A stretch of DNA of 64,000 bases from assembly GCF_003058265.1 (NCBI RefSeq), contig NZ_QBUK01000001.1:310001-374000 (forward strand), in the 5' to 3' direction. The notes beneath the pieces were generated by a model. It searched no databases, had not been told where the DNA came from, and was given only the letters and a program-made list of their open reading frames with translations. The DNA comes from Flagellimonas amoyensis. Lineage in GTDB: Bacteria > Bacteroidota > Bacteroidia > Flavobacteriales > Flavobacteriaceae. Of this stretch, positions 1 through 8,001 are shown piece after piece (positions within the stretch are counted from its first letter, which is position 1; each line of letters starts with the position of its first letter). A program made the translations under genes and the position numbers.

Positions 1-320
1 CCCGTGGTATAATGGCACTCCAAAACTTCAGGGATCTTTTCCAGTTCTTTCACGGCCATGGGATTGGACATGGCCTTGTCCAGAAAGATACCGATATAGG
101 CCATGGTGGTATAGCCCAAGACCCTCGGGTTTACAATGAATTTGGAGCCTGCCAGCAGACCGGAGCTTTCCAATTTGCGCAGTCTTTGGTGTATGGCCGC
201 CCCAGAAATGCCAATGCTACGGGCAATTTCGAGAATGGGTTTGCGGGCATCTTCCATCAAAAACCTTAAGATTTTCTTGTCTATGCCATCGATTTTCACC
301 GAATTGTTATTGTTTTTCAC
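1..320 (-). CDS. Lrp/AsnC family transcriptional regulator (3' part cut off by window edge)
   Basis: Reading the minus strand from a GTG at 320 gives about 106 residues that run off the left edge. The product opens with IDGIDKKILRFLMEDARKP, followed by a winged helix-turn-helix (about residues 25-55, with GISGAAIHQRLRKLESSGL) and the start of the RAM ligand-binding domain (YTTMAYIGIFLDKA). This layout is standard for Lrp/AsnC feast-famine regulators, which bind DNA as oligomers and respond to amino acids. A second in-frame GTG at 299 is a weaker start. An imperfect promoter element (TATCTTTA on the minus strand, 350 to 343) lies just upstream. The gene is divergent from nothing close: a repeat element separates it from the saccharopine dehydrogenase-family gene. 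Family call is firm, the target genes are unknown. Confidence 0.88.
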   Translation of the reverse strand, partial: MKNNNNSVKIDGIDKKILRFLMEDARKPILEIARSIGISGAAIHQRLRKLESSGLLAGSKFIVNPRVLGYTTMAYIGIFLDKAMSNPMAVKELEKIPEVLECHYTT

Positions 321-380
321 AACAATGATTTGAAATTGTAGCTAAAGATATCCAAAATCTGGAAAAAAATCTGATTGTTC

Positions 381-500
381 ATAATCAATCATAATCTAAT
401 GTCTCTTCGAGCGCAGTCGAGAAGTCATTAAGTTCAAAAACATAAAATGAGGTCTCGACTGCGCTCGACCTGACAACTTTTTGTTTGTATGATTGATTAT
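381..500. repeat. Nested inverted-repeat element (REP/MITE-like) in an intergenic gap
   Basis: The 195-bp gap between the Lrp gene and the next gene holds two nested inverted repeats. The outer arms are ATAATCAATCAT (381-392) and ATGATTGATTAT (489-500). The inner arms are TCGAGCGCAGTCGAGA (407-422) and its exact reverse complement (453-468), with a 30-bp AT-rich centre. GC-rich motifs of the type CGACTGCGCTCGA are familiar as dispersed intergenic repeats in flavobacterial genomes; that is recollection, not a search. It could act as a bidirectional terminator or be a non-autonomous mobile remnant. No open frame is inside it. Confidence 0.7.
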
Positions 501-515
501 GGATATTCAAAAAAA

Positions 516-1889
516 TTAACTTGCCACCGAATCAGGATTATAGCCCAAATAGGGCACATCGTATTCCTTGAAATGTATGCCATGGGACTTCAACTCTGAT
601 AGTATTGGGCCATAAACTTCCTTTTTGATGGGAATCTGCACGCCCGGCGTGCTGATCTTTCCATTCAGGATCTGGAGCGTGGCCATGGCCACGGGCAGCC
701 CCACCGTCTTGGACATGGCCGTGTAGGTGCGGTTCTCCCCAATGACCACCATATTGGCATCAATCTGTTTTTTCTCCCCGTTCAGTTCATAGCCAAATTT
801 GTGGTACATCACGATCATGTCCTTTTCATGTTCTTTCAGGGTCCAATTGTCCTCGAGGATGTATTGCAGCACTTGTGCAGGGGAGGCATTTTTCAGGGGA
901 ATTTTTTTCTGGGGATCAAAAAGGTTCAGCTCCACCAATTTTCCCCACATGATATCGTCTTGGTCTATTTTGAGGTAATGCCTTAGCTTCAGTTCCACGG
1001 AATCGGTGGGCGAATAGGGCAGGAACAGGTTCACAAATTCACGATAGGACATGCCCTCCGAATTTTCAATGGTATAGCTGTCATCTGTCATGCCCAAAAT
1101 CACGAACATTTGCCAAGCCTTGGAAAAACCGACCCTCCGCATGGTGCCCCGATACAGGGTGAGTACATCTTGTAGGCCATAGGCCTCCCTATATTTCAAG
1201 GAATCCCGATTGGCGTAGGCCTCGAAGGTCCCATAGCCAGAAATATTCATGAATTCCGTCCTTCTAAAAAGTTTTTGGTAGGGGATGTATTTGTAGGTAC
1301 CCTCCTGAATGAACTTGGCCACACCACCCTGCCCGGCGAGGACCACATTTCGGGGGTTCCAGGTAAACTTATAGTTCCAGAGGTTGGAATCGCTTTCCGG
1401 GGCCACCAACCCTCCGGTGAAGGACTCAAAAAGGAGCATTTTACCTGCTTTGCCGCGAATTCGGTCTATCACCTCCATGGCGCTCATGTGATCAATGCCC
1501 GGGTCCAGCCCAATTTCGTTCATGAAGACCAGACCATTCTTTTTGGCCTCACCATCAAGAGCTTCCAGTTCCTTGCTCACGTAGGAAGCTGTGATCAAGT
1601 GTTTTTTGAACTGGATGCAATCTTCCGCTACCTTGATGTGCAGACTGGCGGGAAGCATCGAGATCACTATCGATGCTTCGGAGACTGCCTTTTTTCGTTC
1701 CTCGTCATTGAAGATGTCCAACGTAAAAACAGTGCAATTGGGATGTGAGGTAAATTCTATGGGAATATGTTCCGGGTGTAGATCCCCGATTTTCAATTGA
1801 ATATTTTCTTCGTCGGATTTCTTCAAGATATAATCCAAAAGGTATGAGGTGGACTTTCCAGCGCCAATGACCAAAATAGTGCGGACCAT
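516..1889 (-). CDS. Saccharopine dehydrogenase-family oxidoreductase
   Basis: The 457-residue product begins with a Rossmann strand and glycine-rich loop (VIGAGKS, residues 7-13), followed by a second strand ending GDLHP, typical of NAD(P)-binding saccharopine dehydrogenase-like proteins. The C-terminal two thirds match the saccharopine dehydrogenase C-terminal alpha/beta domain (for example MNEIGLDPGIDHMSAM around residues 120-135, where the substrate pocket lies). Members interconvert lysine, saccharopine or aminoadipate semialdehyde, and the length fits single-domain bacterial enzymes. The third glycine of the usual GxGxxG is replaced (GAGKST). The gene is monocistronic and divergent from the DUF423 gene. 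Exact substrate is not provable here; a lysine-degradation role is an inference. Confidence 0.8.
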   Translation of the reverse strand: MVRTILVIGAGKSTSYLLDYILKKSDEENIQLKIGDLHPEHIPIEFTSHPNCTVFTLDIFNDEERKKAVSEASIVISMLPASLHIKVAEDCIQFKKHLITASYVSKELEALDGEAKKNGLVFMNEIGLDPGIDHMSAMEVIDRIRGKAGKMLLFESFTGGLVAPESDSNLWNYKFTWNPRNVVLAGQGGVAKFIQEGTYKYIPYQKLFRRTEFMNISGYGTFEAYANRDSLKYREAYGLQDVLTLYRGTMRRVGFSKAWQMFVILGMTDDSYTIENSEGMSYREFVNLFLPYSPTDSVELKLRHYLKIDQDDIMWGKLVELNLFDPQKKIPLKNASPAQVLQYILEDNWTLKEHEKDMIVMYHKFGYELNGEKKQIDANMVVIGENRTYTAMSKTVGLPVAMATLQILNGKISTPGVQIPIKKEVYGPILSELKSHGIHFKEYDVPYLGYNPDSVAS

Positions 1890-1966
1890 AGGTTTTGCTT
1901 ACTTTTGTTAGACAGATACTAAGGTATCAAATTGTTATATTTCTAAAAAAAATAGCATATAAAGTT

Positions 1967-2359
1967 ATGAACAGAACAATTGTGTTGATTGGAATCCTAT
2001 TTGGTGCGCTGGCCATTATTTTGGGTGCTTTTGGGGCACATGGTTTGGAAAAATTGGTGGATGCGTCTTCCATTGAGACCTTTGAAGTAGGTGTCCGATA
2101 CCAGATGTACCATGCCCTTTTTCTTCTTTTTTTGGGAATCTGGCCCAATTTGCCTGAGGCCCATAAAAAAAAGGTCTTTATCTTGATTGTTGTGGGAGTG
2201 GTGCTGTTCTCGTTCTCTATCTATCTGTTGGCCCTGAACAGTTTGACCTCGTTCGACTTTAAAAGCATCGGATTTTTGACACCGATCGGGGGAGTTTTCC
2301 TGATTTTGGGATGGGGCTTTTTGGGATACTGCATTTTAGTTAAAAAAGGCTTCAATTAA
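1967..2359 (+). CDS. DUF423 family small membrane protein
   Basis: A 130-residue, very hydrophobic protein with about four transmembrane helices (roughly residues 4-24, 44-62, 68-90 and 98-120). The segment GALAIILGAFGAHGLEK near the N-terminus is the hallmark of the DUF423 (YgdD-like) family of inner-membrane proteins, whose role is unknown. The frame is open further upstream to 1895, but that extension is not family-like and the ATG at 1967 follows an A-rich leader. A TACTTTTG element at 1900-1907 could be its -7 promoter box, giving a leader of about 50 bases. It precedes pckA by 62 bp but pckA has its own promoter-like box. Confidence 0.85.
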   Translation: MNRTIVLIGILFGALAIILGAFGAHGLEKLVDASSIETFEVGVRYQMYHALFLLFLGIWPNLPEAHKKKVFILIVVGVVLFSFSIYLLALNSLTSFDFKSIGFLTPIGGVFLILGWGFLGYCILVKKGFN

Positions 2360-2392
2360 GTCACAAAAAGAGGTCAAAAAGTTAATATTTTT

Positions 2393-2400
2393 TAGCTTTG
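2393..2400 (+). promoter_or_regulatory. Candidate Bacteroidota -7 promoter box for pckA
   Basis: TAGCTTTG fits the Bacteroidota housekeeping sigma consensus TAnnTTTG and sits 21 bp before the pckA ATG. No clear TTG -33 element is visible about 20 bp upstream, so the call rests on the -7 box and its position only. Confidence 0.5.
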
Positions 2401-2421
2401 CACTAACACTAAAACAAACAG

Positions 2422-4038
2422 ATGAAGGATTCTGCTTCAACATCGAAAACGATTTCGTTAAGTGCTTACGGAATCAAGCATGACAATTTCCAGTATCAAC
2501 TTTCACCGGACGAACTCCACGACATCACCTTGGAAAAAGGGATGGGAAAAGAGGCTTCCTCAGGTGCCTTGGCCGTGAACACAGGTGAGTTTACAGGGCG
2601 GTCGCCCAAAGATCGTTTCATTGTAAAAGATGCCATTACCGAAGACAAAGTATGGTGGGGGGATATCAATATTCCTTTTGACAGCGAAAAGTTTGACAGG
2701 CTGTATGACAAGGTCATCCAGTACCTGAACGAAAAGGAACTGTTCGTCAGGGATTCGTATGCCTGCGCAGAGCCGGATTACAAGTTGAACATCAGGGTCA
2801 TTAACGAATACCCTTGGTCCAATATGTTTGCCTACAACATGTTCTTGAGGCCCACGGAAGAGGAGTTGGAAGATTTTGAGCCGGAATGGACCGTGGTGAA
2901 CGCACCGGGATTCAAGGCCGTTCCAGAAGTGGACGGAACACGCCAGCACAACTTTGCCATTTTGAACTTCACGCGAAAAATTGCCCTGATCGGGGGTACT
3001 GGATACACAGGGGAGATCAAAAAGGGTATTTTCTCGGCATTGAACTTCATCCTGCCCGTCTTCAAGAACACCTTGCCCATGCACTGTTCCGCCAATGTGG
3101 GCGAAGAGGGTGACACGGCCATCTTTTTTGGCCTTTCCGGTACAGGGAAGACCACGCTTTCAACAGATCCGGACAGAAAACTGATCGGTGATGACGAGCA
3201 CGGATGGACTGCGGCAAATACCGTTTTTAATTTTGAGGGAGGTTGCTATGCCAAGGTCATTGACCTTTCCGAAGAGAATGAGCCGGAGATCTACGGAGCT
3301 ATCAAGAGAGGGGCCATTCTGGAAAATGTGATCATGGACGGAAATGGTGTGGTAGATTTTGCAAATACCTCCATTACCCAGAACACCAGGGTGAGCTATC
3401 CCATAGAGCATATTGAAAATATACAGGAGCCATCCATCGGCAAGAACGTGAAAAACATCTTTTTCCTTACAGCCGATGCCTTTGGGGTACTGCCCCCCAT
3501 ATCCAAACTGACCCCGGCCCAAGCGGCCTATCACTTTATTTCGGGCTATACGGCCAAAGTGGCCGGGACCGAAGCGGGCGTGGTGGAGCCACAACCTTCC
3601 TTTTCAGCCTGTTTTGGAGCGCCTTTTATGCCGTTGCATCCCGCGAAATACGCAGAAATGTTGAGTAGGAAGATGAAGGAATCAGGTGTGGATGTATGGT
3701 TGATCAACACCGGATGGACCGGAGGACCTTATGGGGTCGGCACCCGAATGAAACTGAAATATACCCGAGCCATGATCAGTGCGGCTCTTCGGGGCGATCT
3801 AGGGCTTTATAGTTATGATAGGTACCATATCCACTCCGTTTTTGGCGTGGCACAGCCCAGGGAATGTCCTGGTGTTCCTACCGAGGTATTGAGTCCTAGG
3901 GCCACATGGAACAATGACGAGGCCTATTACACGACCGCTTTCAAGTTGACGAATGCCTTCAGGGAAAACTTTAAAAAGTTTGAGGCCTACGCCAGCGAGG
4001 AAATCAGGCGTGGCGGACCACAACGGTATGCCTTTTAA
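2422..4038 (+). CDS. pckA: Phosphoenolpyruvate carboxykinase (ATP)
   Basis: The 538-residue length is usual for ATP-dependent PEP carboxykinase, the cytoplasmic enzyme that converts oxaloacetate plus ATP to PEP, ADP and CO2 and so starts gluconeogenesis. The kinase-1a phosphate loop GLSGTGKTT is at residues 237-245, followed by the metal-binding kinase-2 motif IGDDEHGW. The substrate-site FTGRSPKDRF lies near residue 53-62, and NTGWTGGPYGVG near residue 430. All key motifs are intact. It is a single-gene unit with its own promoter-like box and a strong terminator immediately downstream. In an organism with amino-acid and polysaccharide catabolism, as its neighbours suggest, it would link TCA intermediates to sugar synthesis. 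Confidence 0.98.
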   Translation: MKDSASTSKTISLSAYGIKHDNFQYQLSPDELHDITLEKGMGKEASSGALAVNTGEFTGRSPKDRFIVKDAITEDKVWWGDINIPFDSEKFDRLYDKVIQYLNEKELFVRDSYACAEPDYKLNIRVINEYPWSNMFAYNMFLRPTEEELEDFEPEWTVVNAPGFKAVPEVDGTRQHNFAILNFTRKIALIGGTGYTGEIKKGIFSALNFILPVFKNTLPMHCSANVGEEGDTAIFFGLSGTGKTTLSTDPDRKLIGDDEHGWTAANTVFNFEGGCYAKVIDLSEENEPEIYGAIKRGAILENVIMDGNGVVDFANTSITQNTRVSYPIEHIENIQEPSIGKNVKNIFFLTADAFGVLPPISKLTPAQAAYHFISGYTAKVAGTEAGVVEPQPSFSACFGAPFMPLHPAKYAEMLSRKMKESGVDVWLINTGWTGGPYGVGTRMKLKYTRAMISAALRGDLGLYSYDRYHIHSVFGVAQPRECPGVPTEVLSPRATWNNDEAYYTTAFKLTNAFRENFKKFEAYASEEIRRGGPQRYAF

Positions 4039-4045
4039 AACAAAA

Positions 4046-4076
4046 AACGCCCCCAAACGGGGGCGTTGCTTTTTTT
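4046..4076 (+). terminator. Rho-independent terminator after pckA
   Basis: A perfect 9-bp GC-rich stem AACGCCCCC/GGGGGCGTT (4046-4054 and 4059-4067) with a 4-base loop is followed by a T tract. The reverse strand also has an A/T-rich flank, so it may serve the convergent hemD transcript as well, whose stop codon lies 14 bp further on. Confidence 0.9.
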
Positions 4077-4089
4077 CCAGTAAGTTTTT

Positions 4090-4833
4090 TTACTTGTTTA
4101 CGCTGGTAATGTACTTCTGAAGGGCCATGGTCATGGAGGGAGTCTCCGGGGTGGGCGCTTGGATGTCTATCCTAAGCCCTGCGTCTGTGGCAGCTTTTAC
4201 AGTACTGTTACCAAATACGGCAATACGGGTATTGTTCTGTTCAAAATCGGGGAAGTTCTTCAAAAGGGACTCTATCCCGGAAGGACTGAAGAATACCAGA
4301 ATGTCGTAGTAAACATCTCTAAGGTCGGACAGGTCGCTGATGACTGTCTTGTAGAAAATACCTCGTTTCCAATCTACACCAAGCTCGTTCAAAGCTTCGG
4401 GAACAGAAGGTTTCAATTGGTCCGATGAAGGTAGAAGGAATTTTTCGTCCTTGTACTTTTTCATCAATGGAATCAATTCATTGAAGGTCCTTTTGCCCAC
4501 ATAGATCTTACGTTTTCTGTACACTACGTACTTTTGCAGGTAGTAGGCCACTGCTTCCGACTGGCAAAAGTATTTCATGGTGTCCGGAACCTTAAAGCGC
4601 ATCTCCTCGGCAATCCTGAAAAAATGGTCCACAGAATTTCTGCTGGTCAGGATGATTGCCGTAAAATTGTTCAGATCGATCTTCTGCTGCCTAACATTTT
4701 TGGCTTCAACCCCCTCCACGTGTATGAAAGGCCTAAAATCCACTTTAATTTTTTCTTTCTCGATCAAACGGGAGTAGGGGGAATTTTCGACTTTGGGTTC
4801 TGGTTGGGAAACCAAAATTGTTTTTACTTTCAT
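4090..4833 (-). CDS. hemD: Uroporphyrinogen-III synthase
   Basis: The 247-residue protein has the two-lobed alpha/beta layout of uroporphyrinogen-III synthase: an N-terminal strand (KTILVSQPEP), a middle strand-turn (AIILTSRNSVDHFF) and a C-terminal lobe with YDILVFFSPSGIESLL and RIAVFGNSTVKAATDAG. The enzyme cyclises hydroxymethylbilane with inversion of ring D in heme and siroheme synthesis, in the cytoplasm. Sequence conservation is low in this family, but the SPSGIESL and GxxTxxAA motifs are diagnostic. It is the last gene of a minus-strand operon behind the DUF4271 gene (6-bp gap), an arrangement I recall as common in Bacteroidota. A possible internal promoter lies within the end of the DUF4271 gene. 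Confidence 0.88.
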   Translation of the reverse strand: MKVKTILVSQPEPKVENSPYSRLIEKEKIKVDFRPFIHVEGVEAKNVRQQKIDLNNFTAIILTSRNSVDHFFRIAEEMRFKVPDTMKYFCQSEAVAYYLQKYVVYRKRKIYVGKRTFNELIPLMKKYKDEKFLLPSSDQLKPSVPEALNELGVDWKRGIFYKTVISDLSDLRDVYYDILVFFSPSGIESLLKNFPDFEQNNTRIAVFGNSTVKAATDAGLRIDIQAPTPETPSMTMALQKYITSVNK

Positions 4834-4839
4834 AAGTTT

Positions 4840-5496
4840 TCAACCTTTTAGATAGCTTCCAATTAACACCAAGGGCGCAATTTCGAGTGCGCAAAGGTAC
4901 AAAATAAAATACATAAAATACGGAAACATAGCTTTTTGATAGTTCTTCAACAGCTTTATGGCACCAATGCCATTTATAAGGAGAATTAAGATAAAAGCAC
5001 CATAAATTATGGTTTTGGAGTCCTTTAGAATGTAGGTCAAAATCACATTGGCAACGAACAAAATGATGCTGCTGTAATTGAGATAGGAGGTCTTGCTGAA
5101 AATGAGCCCCACAATGAGTTCCTGTGCATTGAAAACAAATCCTGTGAAGGACTGTAGCCCCAATTTGGCCAACTGAAAAAGGGCCAAGCCTCCCAAGATC
5201 ATTAAAAAGATCCATAAGGGATCTTCCCCGGGCAGTACCCCAAAAGCTTTTAGCACGAAGAAGACGAACAGCGAAAGGTTCACCACTTGGAAGAGCGTCA
5301 AAAGGATGTGGAACCAGTTCAGCAACGGGCCCTTCTTGTTGTGCAGCAGCACATATTTGTCATTGAACGGCAATATGATAAAGTTGAGGAACCTGGCATG
5401 GTTCATATATTTTCCCAAGGCCATGACCATAAGGCTGGCGAACAGCACAATGGTCATCCAATCCAAGGAGGGCACAACTTTTTCTATTGGGTTCAT
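4840..5496 (-). CDS. DUF4271 family membrane protein
   Basis: A 218-residue integral membrane protein with about six helices (for example TIVLFASLMVMALGK, ILLTLFQVVNLSLFVFFVL and IIYGAFILILLINGIGAI). It matches the DUF4271 family, which is essentially restricted to Bacteroidota and has no established function. Its ATG overlaps the TGA of the upstream glycosyltransferase gene (ATGA), so the two are translationally coupled, and hemD follows 6 bp after its stop. The coupling with heme synthesis and an envelope glycosyltransferase points to an envelope or membrane role, but that is inference. Confidence 0.85.
   Translation of the reverse strand: MNPIEKVVPSLDWMTIVLFASLMVMALGKYMNHARFLNFIILPFNDKYVLLHNKKGPLLNWFHILLTLFQVVNLSLFVFFVLKAFGVLPGEDPLWIFLMILGGLALFQLAKLGLQSFTGFVFNAQELIVGLIFSKTSYLNYSSIILFVANVILTYILKDSKTIIYGAFILILLINGIGAIKLLKNYQKAMFPYFMYFILYLCALEIAPLVLIGSYLKG
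4892..4899 (-). promoter_or_regulatory. Possible internal promoter box for hemD
   Basis: On the minus strand TACCTTTG (consensus TAnnTTTG) lies inside the 3' end of the DUF4271 gene, about 58 bp before the hemD ATG. The identical octamer TACCTTTG occurs before the first gene of this operon (7176 to 7169). A chance match in coding sequence cannot be excluded. Confidence 0.35.
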
Positions 5497-7148
5497 TCGT
5501 GGATTTTGATAGGTTTCCCGTTAAGGCCAGGGGGTAGGCCGTTCTCCGAAATCCCAATTCTAAAGTACGTCGGATTTTCCATTTTTGGCAACGGTAGCTC
5601 AAAAGAATAATATACCGTGTCCTTGGATTTCAATGTCCTTTGGATAGGGTCCATGTTCACCTTTAGGGGGAGCATCTGCTGCACCTGTTTATGCTCGTTG
5701 GAGTAGGAAATGGTATATTTCAAACTTTCCAAGGGAACATCAAACGCATACGGATTATAGACTTTCAAGGTATGTTGGATTCCGGTTAGGGGTTTCTCCA
5801 CAATGCACTGCAACGATCGGTACGACTGGAAGTCGTCCATAAAAATGCCATAAAAGAGCGTACTGTCCAAGTGCATATAGTTGATGTCCCCGCTTTTTCG
5901 GTATTGGGAAATGTAGAGCACCCTTTTGCCCCGCACCCGTTCCTCGGAGCCATCAATGGAATATTGGTTTTTTCGGTACATGTAGTTGTTCAGCGAAATG
6001 GCGGGCATTCCCGAATAGAACTCATACATGGGTGCGCGTCGGTATGAATTTTCAAAAATAATGGGCACATCGCCTGCTTTGGAGTGCAGGTCGCTTGTCC
6101 ACTCTTTGTTGCCATGGGTCTCATACACTTTTGGGAAGAGGGGGTAATACACCATCCAGGCCCTTGCATAGAAGAGCAGCACCAAGCTCACGATGCCGAT
6201 GCGGTACATCCATTTCCTGCTCTTGGCATGTTCCAAAAGATGATTGAAAGCGATGATGATCAATGGGATGGAAATGACAATGGCCCATTGCGCCTGAACT
6301 CTTCTGTTGAAACTGGAAACAAAAAAGAAGATAAGTACACCATACACCAAATACACCAGTGCCTTGGAGAATTGGTCGGTGGCCCTGAATTTGAAAAACG
6401 AGGCATAGACCCAATAGAACAAAAGCCCGATGATCACAATAAGGTTCAGGAAATAGCCCAAGGTAAAGCCCTCAAAAGAATAGGCCTGGTTGGGTCTTTC
6501 GTACAAATGGAAAGTGATGGACACAAAATCGTTCTGGTAGAGCCACACAAAGTGTGGAAGATAGCAGACCAATGCGATCGCCACAGCCAGCCAAGCATTT
6601 TTGTTCATGATGAGCTTCACGTTCGAAAGAAAGACAAACAGGATCACCAAGACAGCATGGTACTTGCTGTACATCAGGCAGGCCATCACAATGCCCATAA
6701 GTACTGTGGTCCAAGCGGATGGTTCTTTCAGAAAACGTTTGTAGAGCCATAGGAATAGGGCCGTAAAGAACAACAAAGGCGTATCGGGAAGCGTCAAAAA
6801 ACCATAGGCGTTCATCAACGTAAAGGAGAACACCAACAGAAAAAAGTGGACCACGTAGTCCTTTTTCTTGGGGTTGTCGATGAGCAGCCACAACAAGACA
6901 TAGGTGCCCGCGGAAAGGACACAGCTCATGAACCTTACCCCCAGTTCCCCATCGAACAGAAAACTGCTCAACTTGATGAGGAAGGCCACCATGGGTGGAT
7001 GGTCAAAATACCCCCACGCCATATTTTGTGCATAGTACCAATAATAGGCCTCATCATAGATGAGCTCCGTGATAGAGGCCTGCACGAGGTTCAGCACAAA
7101 AAGAACGGCCAGCAGAACAACAAAAAGTCTGGGAAACTTTTGAGACAT
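5493..7148 (-). CDS. ArnT/PMT-type (GT39-like) membrane glycosyltransferase
   Basis: The 551-residue protein has a long multi-helix membrane part (about the first 350 residues) and a soluble C-terminal domain (about residues 360-551). The first periplasmic loop carries IYDEAYYWYY, with the Asp32-Glu33 pair typical of GT-C enzymes of the ArnT/PMT class, followed by GYFDHPPMVAF. These transfer a sugar from a polyprenyl-phosphate donor to lipid A, proteins or glycans on the outer face of the inner membrane. The frame opens at 7253, but the ATG at 7148 directly precedes the first hydrophobic helix and follows a promoter-like box. It heads the operon with DUF4271 and hemD, and is divergent from a polyprenol-phosphate sugar synthase that could supply its donor. 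Confidence 0.85.
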   Translation of the reverse strand: MSQKFPRLFVVLLAVLFVLNLVQASITELIYDEAYYWYYAQNMAWGYFDHPPMVAFLIKLSSFLFDGELGVRFMSCVLSAGTYVLLWLLIDNPKKKDYVVHFFLLVFSFTLMNAYGFLTLPDTPLLFFTALFLWLYKRFLKEPSAWTTVLMGIVMACLMYSKYHAVLVILFVFLSNVKLIMNKNAWLAVAIALVCYLPHFVWLYQNDFVSITFHLYERPNQAYSFEGFTLGYFLNLIVIIGLLFYWVYASFFKFRATDQFSKALVYLVYGVLIFFFVSSFNRRVQAQWAIVISIPLIIIAFNHLLEHAKSRKWMYRIGIVSLVLLFYARAWMVYYPLFPKVYETHGNKEWTSDLHSKAGDVPIIFENSYRRAPMYEFYSGMPAISLNNYMYRKNQYSIDGSEERVRGKRVLYISQYRKSGDINYMHLDSTLFYGIFMDDFQSYRSLQCIVEKPLTGIQHTLKVYNPYAFDVPLESLKYTISYSNEHKQVQQMLPLKVNMDPIQRTLKSKDTVYYSFELPLPKMENPTYFRIGISENGLPPGLNGKPIKIHE

Positions 7149-7168
7149 CAAATAGATTTTAGATGGCG

Positions 7169-7176
7169 CAAAGGTA
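7169..7176 (-). promoter_or_regulatory. Candidate promoter box for the GT39-DUF4271-hemD operon
   Basis: TACCTTTG on the minus strand fits TAnnTTTG and lies 20 bp before the ATG at 7148. A TTTG occurs nearby upstream but at shorter than usual spacing, so the -33 element is uncertain. Confidence 0.5.
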
Positions 7177-7217
7177 CAAATATTGGCAAACAGGGTCCAC
7201 GTAAAGCTAAGGGCAAC

Positions 7218-7249
7218 TTGCACAGGCAAGACAGAAAACCGTATTTTTG
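7218..7249 (+). promoter_or_regulatory. Promoter of the GT2-pyrC-DUF4296 operon
   Basis: TTG at 7218-7220 and TATTTTTG at 7242-7249, separated by 21 bp, match the Bacteroidota promoter pattern (TTG, 19-23 bp, TAnnTTTG). The -7 box ends 21 bp before the ATG at 7271. It is back to back with the minus-strand promoter box about 65 bp away. Confidence 0.6.
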
Positions 7250-7270
7250 ACACATTCTAATCCAATGTGA

Positions 7271-7999
7271 ATGGCGGACGGCTTGGTGATCATACCCACT
7301 TTCAATGAAATCGAGAACATCGAGGCCATTGTGAAAACGGTCTTCGACCTGAAGAAGGATTTTCACGTGCTGGTGGTGGATGACAATTCTCCTGATGGAA
7401 CAGCAGCATGCGTGCAGGAGCTGCAGAAAACATTTCCCGATCAATTGTTCCTTGAGGTGCGCAAAGAGAAGTCAGGATTGGGCACGGCCTATATCCATGG
7501 GTTCAAATGGGCGTTGAAACATGGCTATGAGTACATTTTTGAAATGGATGCCGATTTTTCGCATCGTCCCGCCGACCTTTCCCGACTGCACAGGGCGTGT
7601 GTGAACGGTGCCGATATGGCCGTGGGATCACGGTACAAAAAGGGGGTGAATGTGGTCAACTGGCCCCTCGCCCGGATATTGCTTTCCTACGGCGCGTCAT
7701 TTTATGTGAAGATCATCACCGGGATGAAGGTGCACGACCCCACTGCCGGTTTTGTGTGCTATCGAAGAAAGGTGCTGGAAACCATCAATCTGGACAACGT
7801 AAGGTTCATTGGCTATGCCTTCCAGATAGAAATGAAATACAGGGCCTACCTGAAAAAATTCAAGATTGAGGAAGTCTCCATCATATTCACGGATAGGGTC
7901 AATGGAAAGTCCAAAATGAATTCTGCCATTATCCGCGAGGCCATTTTTGGGGTGATTGCCATGAAATTCAGGAGCATATTCTTTAAAAAGAACTTTTAG
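7271..7999 (+). CDS. Polyprenol-phosphate glycosyltransferase (GT2, DPM1-like)
   Basis: The 242-residue protein is a soluble GT2 enzyme. It shows IIPTFNE (residues 7-13), the nucleotide-binding VVDDNSPDGT (35-44), the metal-binding DAD at 93-95 (EMDADFSHRP) and the catalytic-loop region around GSRYKKG. No membrane tail is present, as in the short bacterial polyprenol monophosphomannose synthases. The reaction moves mannose or glucose from a nucleotide sugar to a polyprenyl phosphate at the inner membrane. It is the first gene of an operon with pyrC (2-bp gap) and is divergent from a GT39-type transferase that would use such a lipid-linked sugar. The pairing is inference; the sugar is not known. 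Confidence 0.9.
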   Translation: MADGLVIIPTFNEIENIEAIVKTVFDLKKDFHVLVVDDNSPDGTAACVQELQKTFPDQLFLEVRKEKSGLGTAYIHGFKWALKHGYEYIFEMDADFSHRPADLSRLHRACVNGADMAVGSRYKKGVNVVNWPLARILLSYGASFYVKIITGMKVHDPTAGFVCYRRKVLETINLDNVRFIGYAFQIEMKYRAYLKKFKIEEVSIIFTDRVNGKSKMNSAIIREAIFGVIAMKFRSIFFKKNF

Positions 8000-8001
8000 T
8001 T

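Noticed and set aside
1895..1966. Upstream extension of the DUF423 gene
   Set aside because: The 24 extra residues are not family-like and precede an A-rich leader; the ATG at 1967 fits better.
7149..7253. Upstream extension of the GT39 gene
   Set aside because: It would run through promoter-like boxes and lacks similarity to known N-termini of the family.
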